Position numbers and translations under genes: made by a program. The notes under the pieces were generated by a model. It did not search any database and was not told where the DNA came from. It saw only the letters and a program-made list of their open reading frames with translations. Of a DNA stretch of 13,615 bases, positions 13,436 through 13,615 are shown in pieces. Position 1 is the first letter of the stretch. The number at the start of each line of letters is the position of its first letter. Source of the stretch: DATKZS01 sp035527835 [NCBI: bacterium]. GTDB taxonomy: Bacteria; RBG-13-61-14. The DNA lies in contig DATKZS010000166.1 in NCBI GenBank assembly GCA_035527835.1, positions 1-13,615 of the forward strand. Reading direction: 5' to 3'.

Positions 13436-13460
13436 CGCCGCTCCGCTTCAGGCAAAATGA
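13404..13460 (+). pseudogene. orphan 3' end of an Fe-S subunit gene
   Basis: Reading the second repeat copy in the same frame as the Fe-S gene gives VMDLAEIMEDR followed by AAPLQAK and a TGA. It has no start codon or gene body. It is either the original end of the gene at 11018-12178, displaced by an inserted segment, or the residue of a deleted paralogue. Confidence 0.6.
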
Positions 13461-13476
13461 ACCGGTCACCGGAGAA

Positions 13477-13615
13477 ATCGGGTAGGAGGGGGCCTCACGG
13501 CCCCCGTCCTCCCACACCACCGGACGTACTCACCGTATCCGGCGGTTTCTTCTATCGGTTCAACTCCTGATGCCTGACGAAAAGGCTGACCAATCCGATC
13601 ACCTCAAACCAATCG
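13477..13615 (-). mobile_element. 3' end of a group II intron (domains V and VI), cut by window edge
   Basis: On the minus strand, 13546-13516 forms a domain V-like hairpin: a 9-bp lower stem ACCGCCGGA / TCCGGTGGT, a CG bulge on the 3' side, and a short distal stem. It is followed by a domain VI-like hairpin at 13513-13480: GGGAGGA and GGGGGCC stems, a GTGA tetraloop, and a single unpaired A (complement of 13483) between TCCT and CCC, in the position of the branch-point A. The 3' splice site would lie near 13477. The pattern resembles class C bacterial introns. The rest of the intron lies to the right of the window. Confidence 0.7.
13552..13615 (-). CDS. possible C-terminal tail of the intron-encoded reverse transcriptase
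   Basis: An open frame entering from the right edge ends at TAG, five bases before domain V, which is where class C intron ORFs usually stop. Only about 20 residues are visible (starting DWFEVIG and ending HQELNR) and they carry no diagnostic motif, so the assignment rests on position alone. Confidence 0.35.
   Translation of the reverse strand, partial: DWFEVIGLVSLFVRHQELNR

Overview
The window is about 60% GC bacterial DNA, densely coded over most of its length. It probably comes from an uncultured anaerobe; nothing here fixes the taxon. Two lipoproteins with SUMF1 (formylglycine-generating-enzyme-like) domains, one carrying MopE-type Asp/Cys repeats, a Ser/Thr kinase with TPRs, and an HdrB/HdrD/GlcD-like iron-sulfur/flavin operon are a mix often met in Desulfobacterota/Myxococcota-like and related candidate lineages. 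That placement is inference. I see no tRNA, rRNA or CRISPR array.

Layout, left to right. (1) 1-222 (-): a stand-alone LuxR-type helix-turn-helix protein cut by the left edge, with a good sigma70-like promoter. (2) 400-730: no convincing gene, but a dense array of short GC-rich hairpins resembling a dispersed repeat. (3) 821-5707 (-): a DUF2442 protein, CoaBC (coenzyme A synthesis), a metallo-beta-lactamase-fold hydrolase, and a membrane-anchored TPR protein with a C-terminal Ser/Thr kinase. The hydrolase start codon overlaps the kinase stop codon. (4) 5708-6248: a promoter for the kinase and two intrinsic terminators. (5) 6249-6703 (-): a HicBA toxin-antitoxin pair. (6) 6903-8114 (-): the large MopE/SUMF1 lipoprotein, with an oligo-G tract between its putative -35 and -10. 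(7) 8200-8550: three nested repeat structures and a plausible promoter. (8) 8604-12178 (+): a tight three-gene operon of Fe-S protein, FAD-linked oxidase and Fe-S protein. (9) 12363-13169 (-): a second, shorter SUMF1 lipoprotein, paralogous to the first. (10) 13402-13615: a 34-bp exact duplicate of the 3' end of the last Fe-S gene, then the 3' end (domains V and VI) of a group II intron on the minus strand, running off the right edge.

How the genes work together. The three-gene redox operon probably forms one complex: a GlcD-type flavoprotein oxidises a 2-hydroxyacid-like or other small organic substrate and hands electrons to two CCG-domain Fe-S subunits. The substrate is unknown. The kinase and hydrolase are almost certainly co-translated. 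The SUMF1 proteins lack the FGE catalytic cysteines and carry lipoprotein signals, so they look like exported binding or structural proteins rather than sulfatase-maturing enzymes.

The most interesting points are: the 34-bp duplication that brackets a complete SUMF1 transcription unit and restores an alternative gene end on its far side; the possibly phase-variable G8 promoter spacer; the last Fe-S subunit, whose first CCG domain has lost its CxxC ligand pair; and the unusual TM-TPR-kinase domain order.
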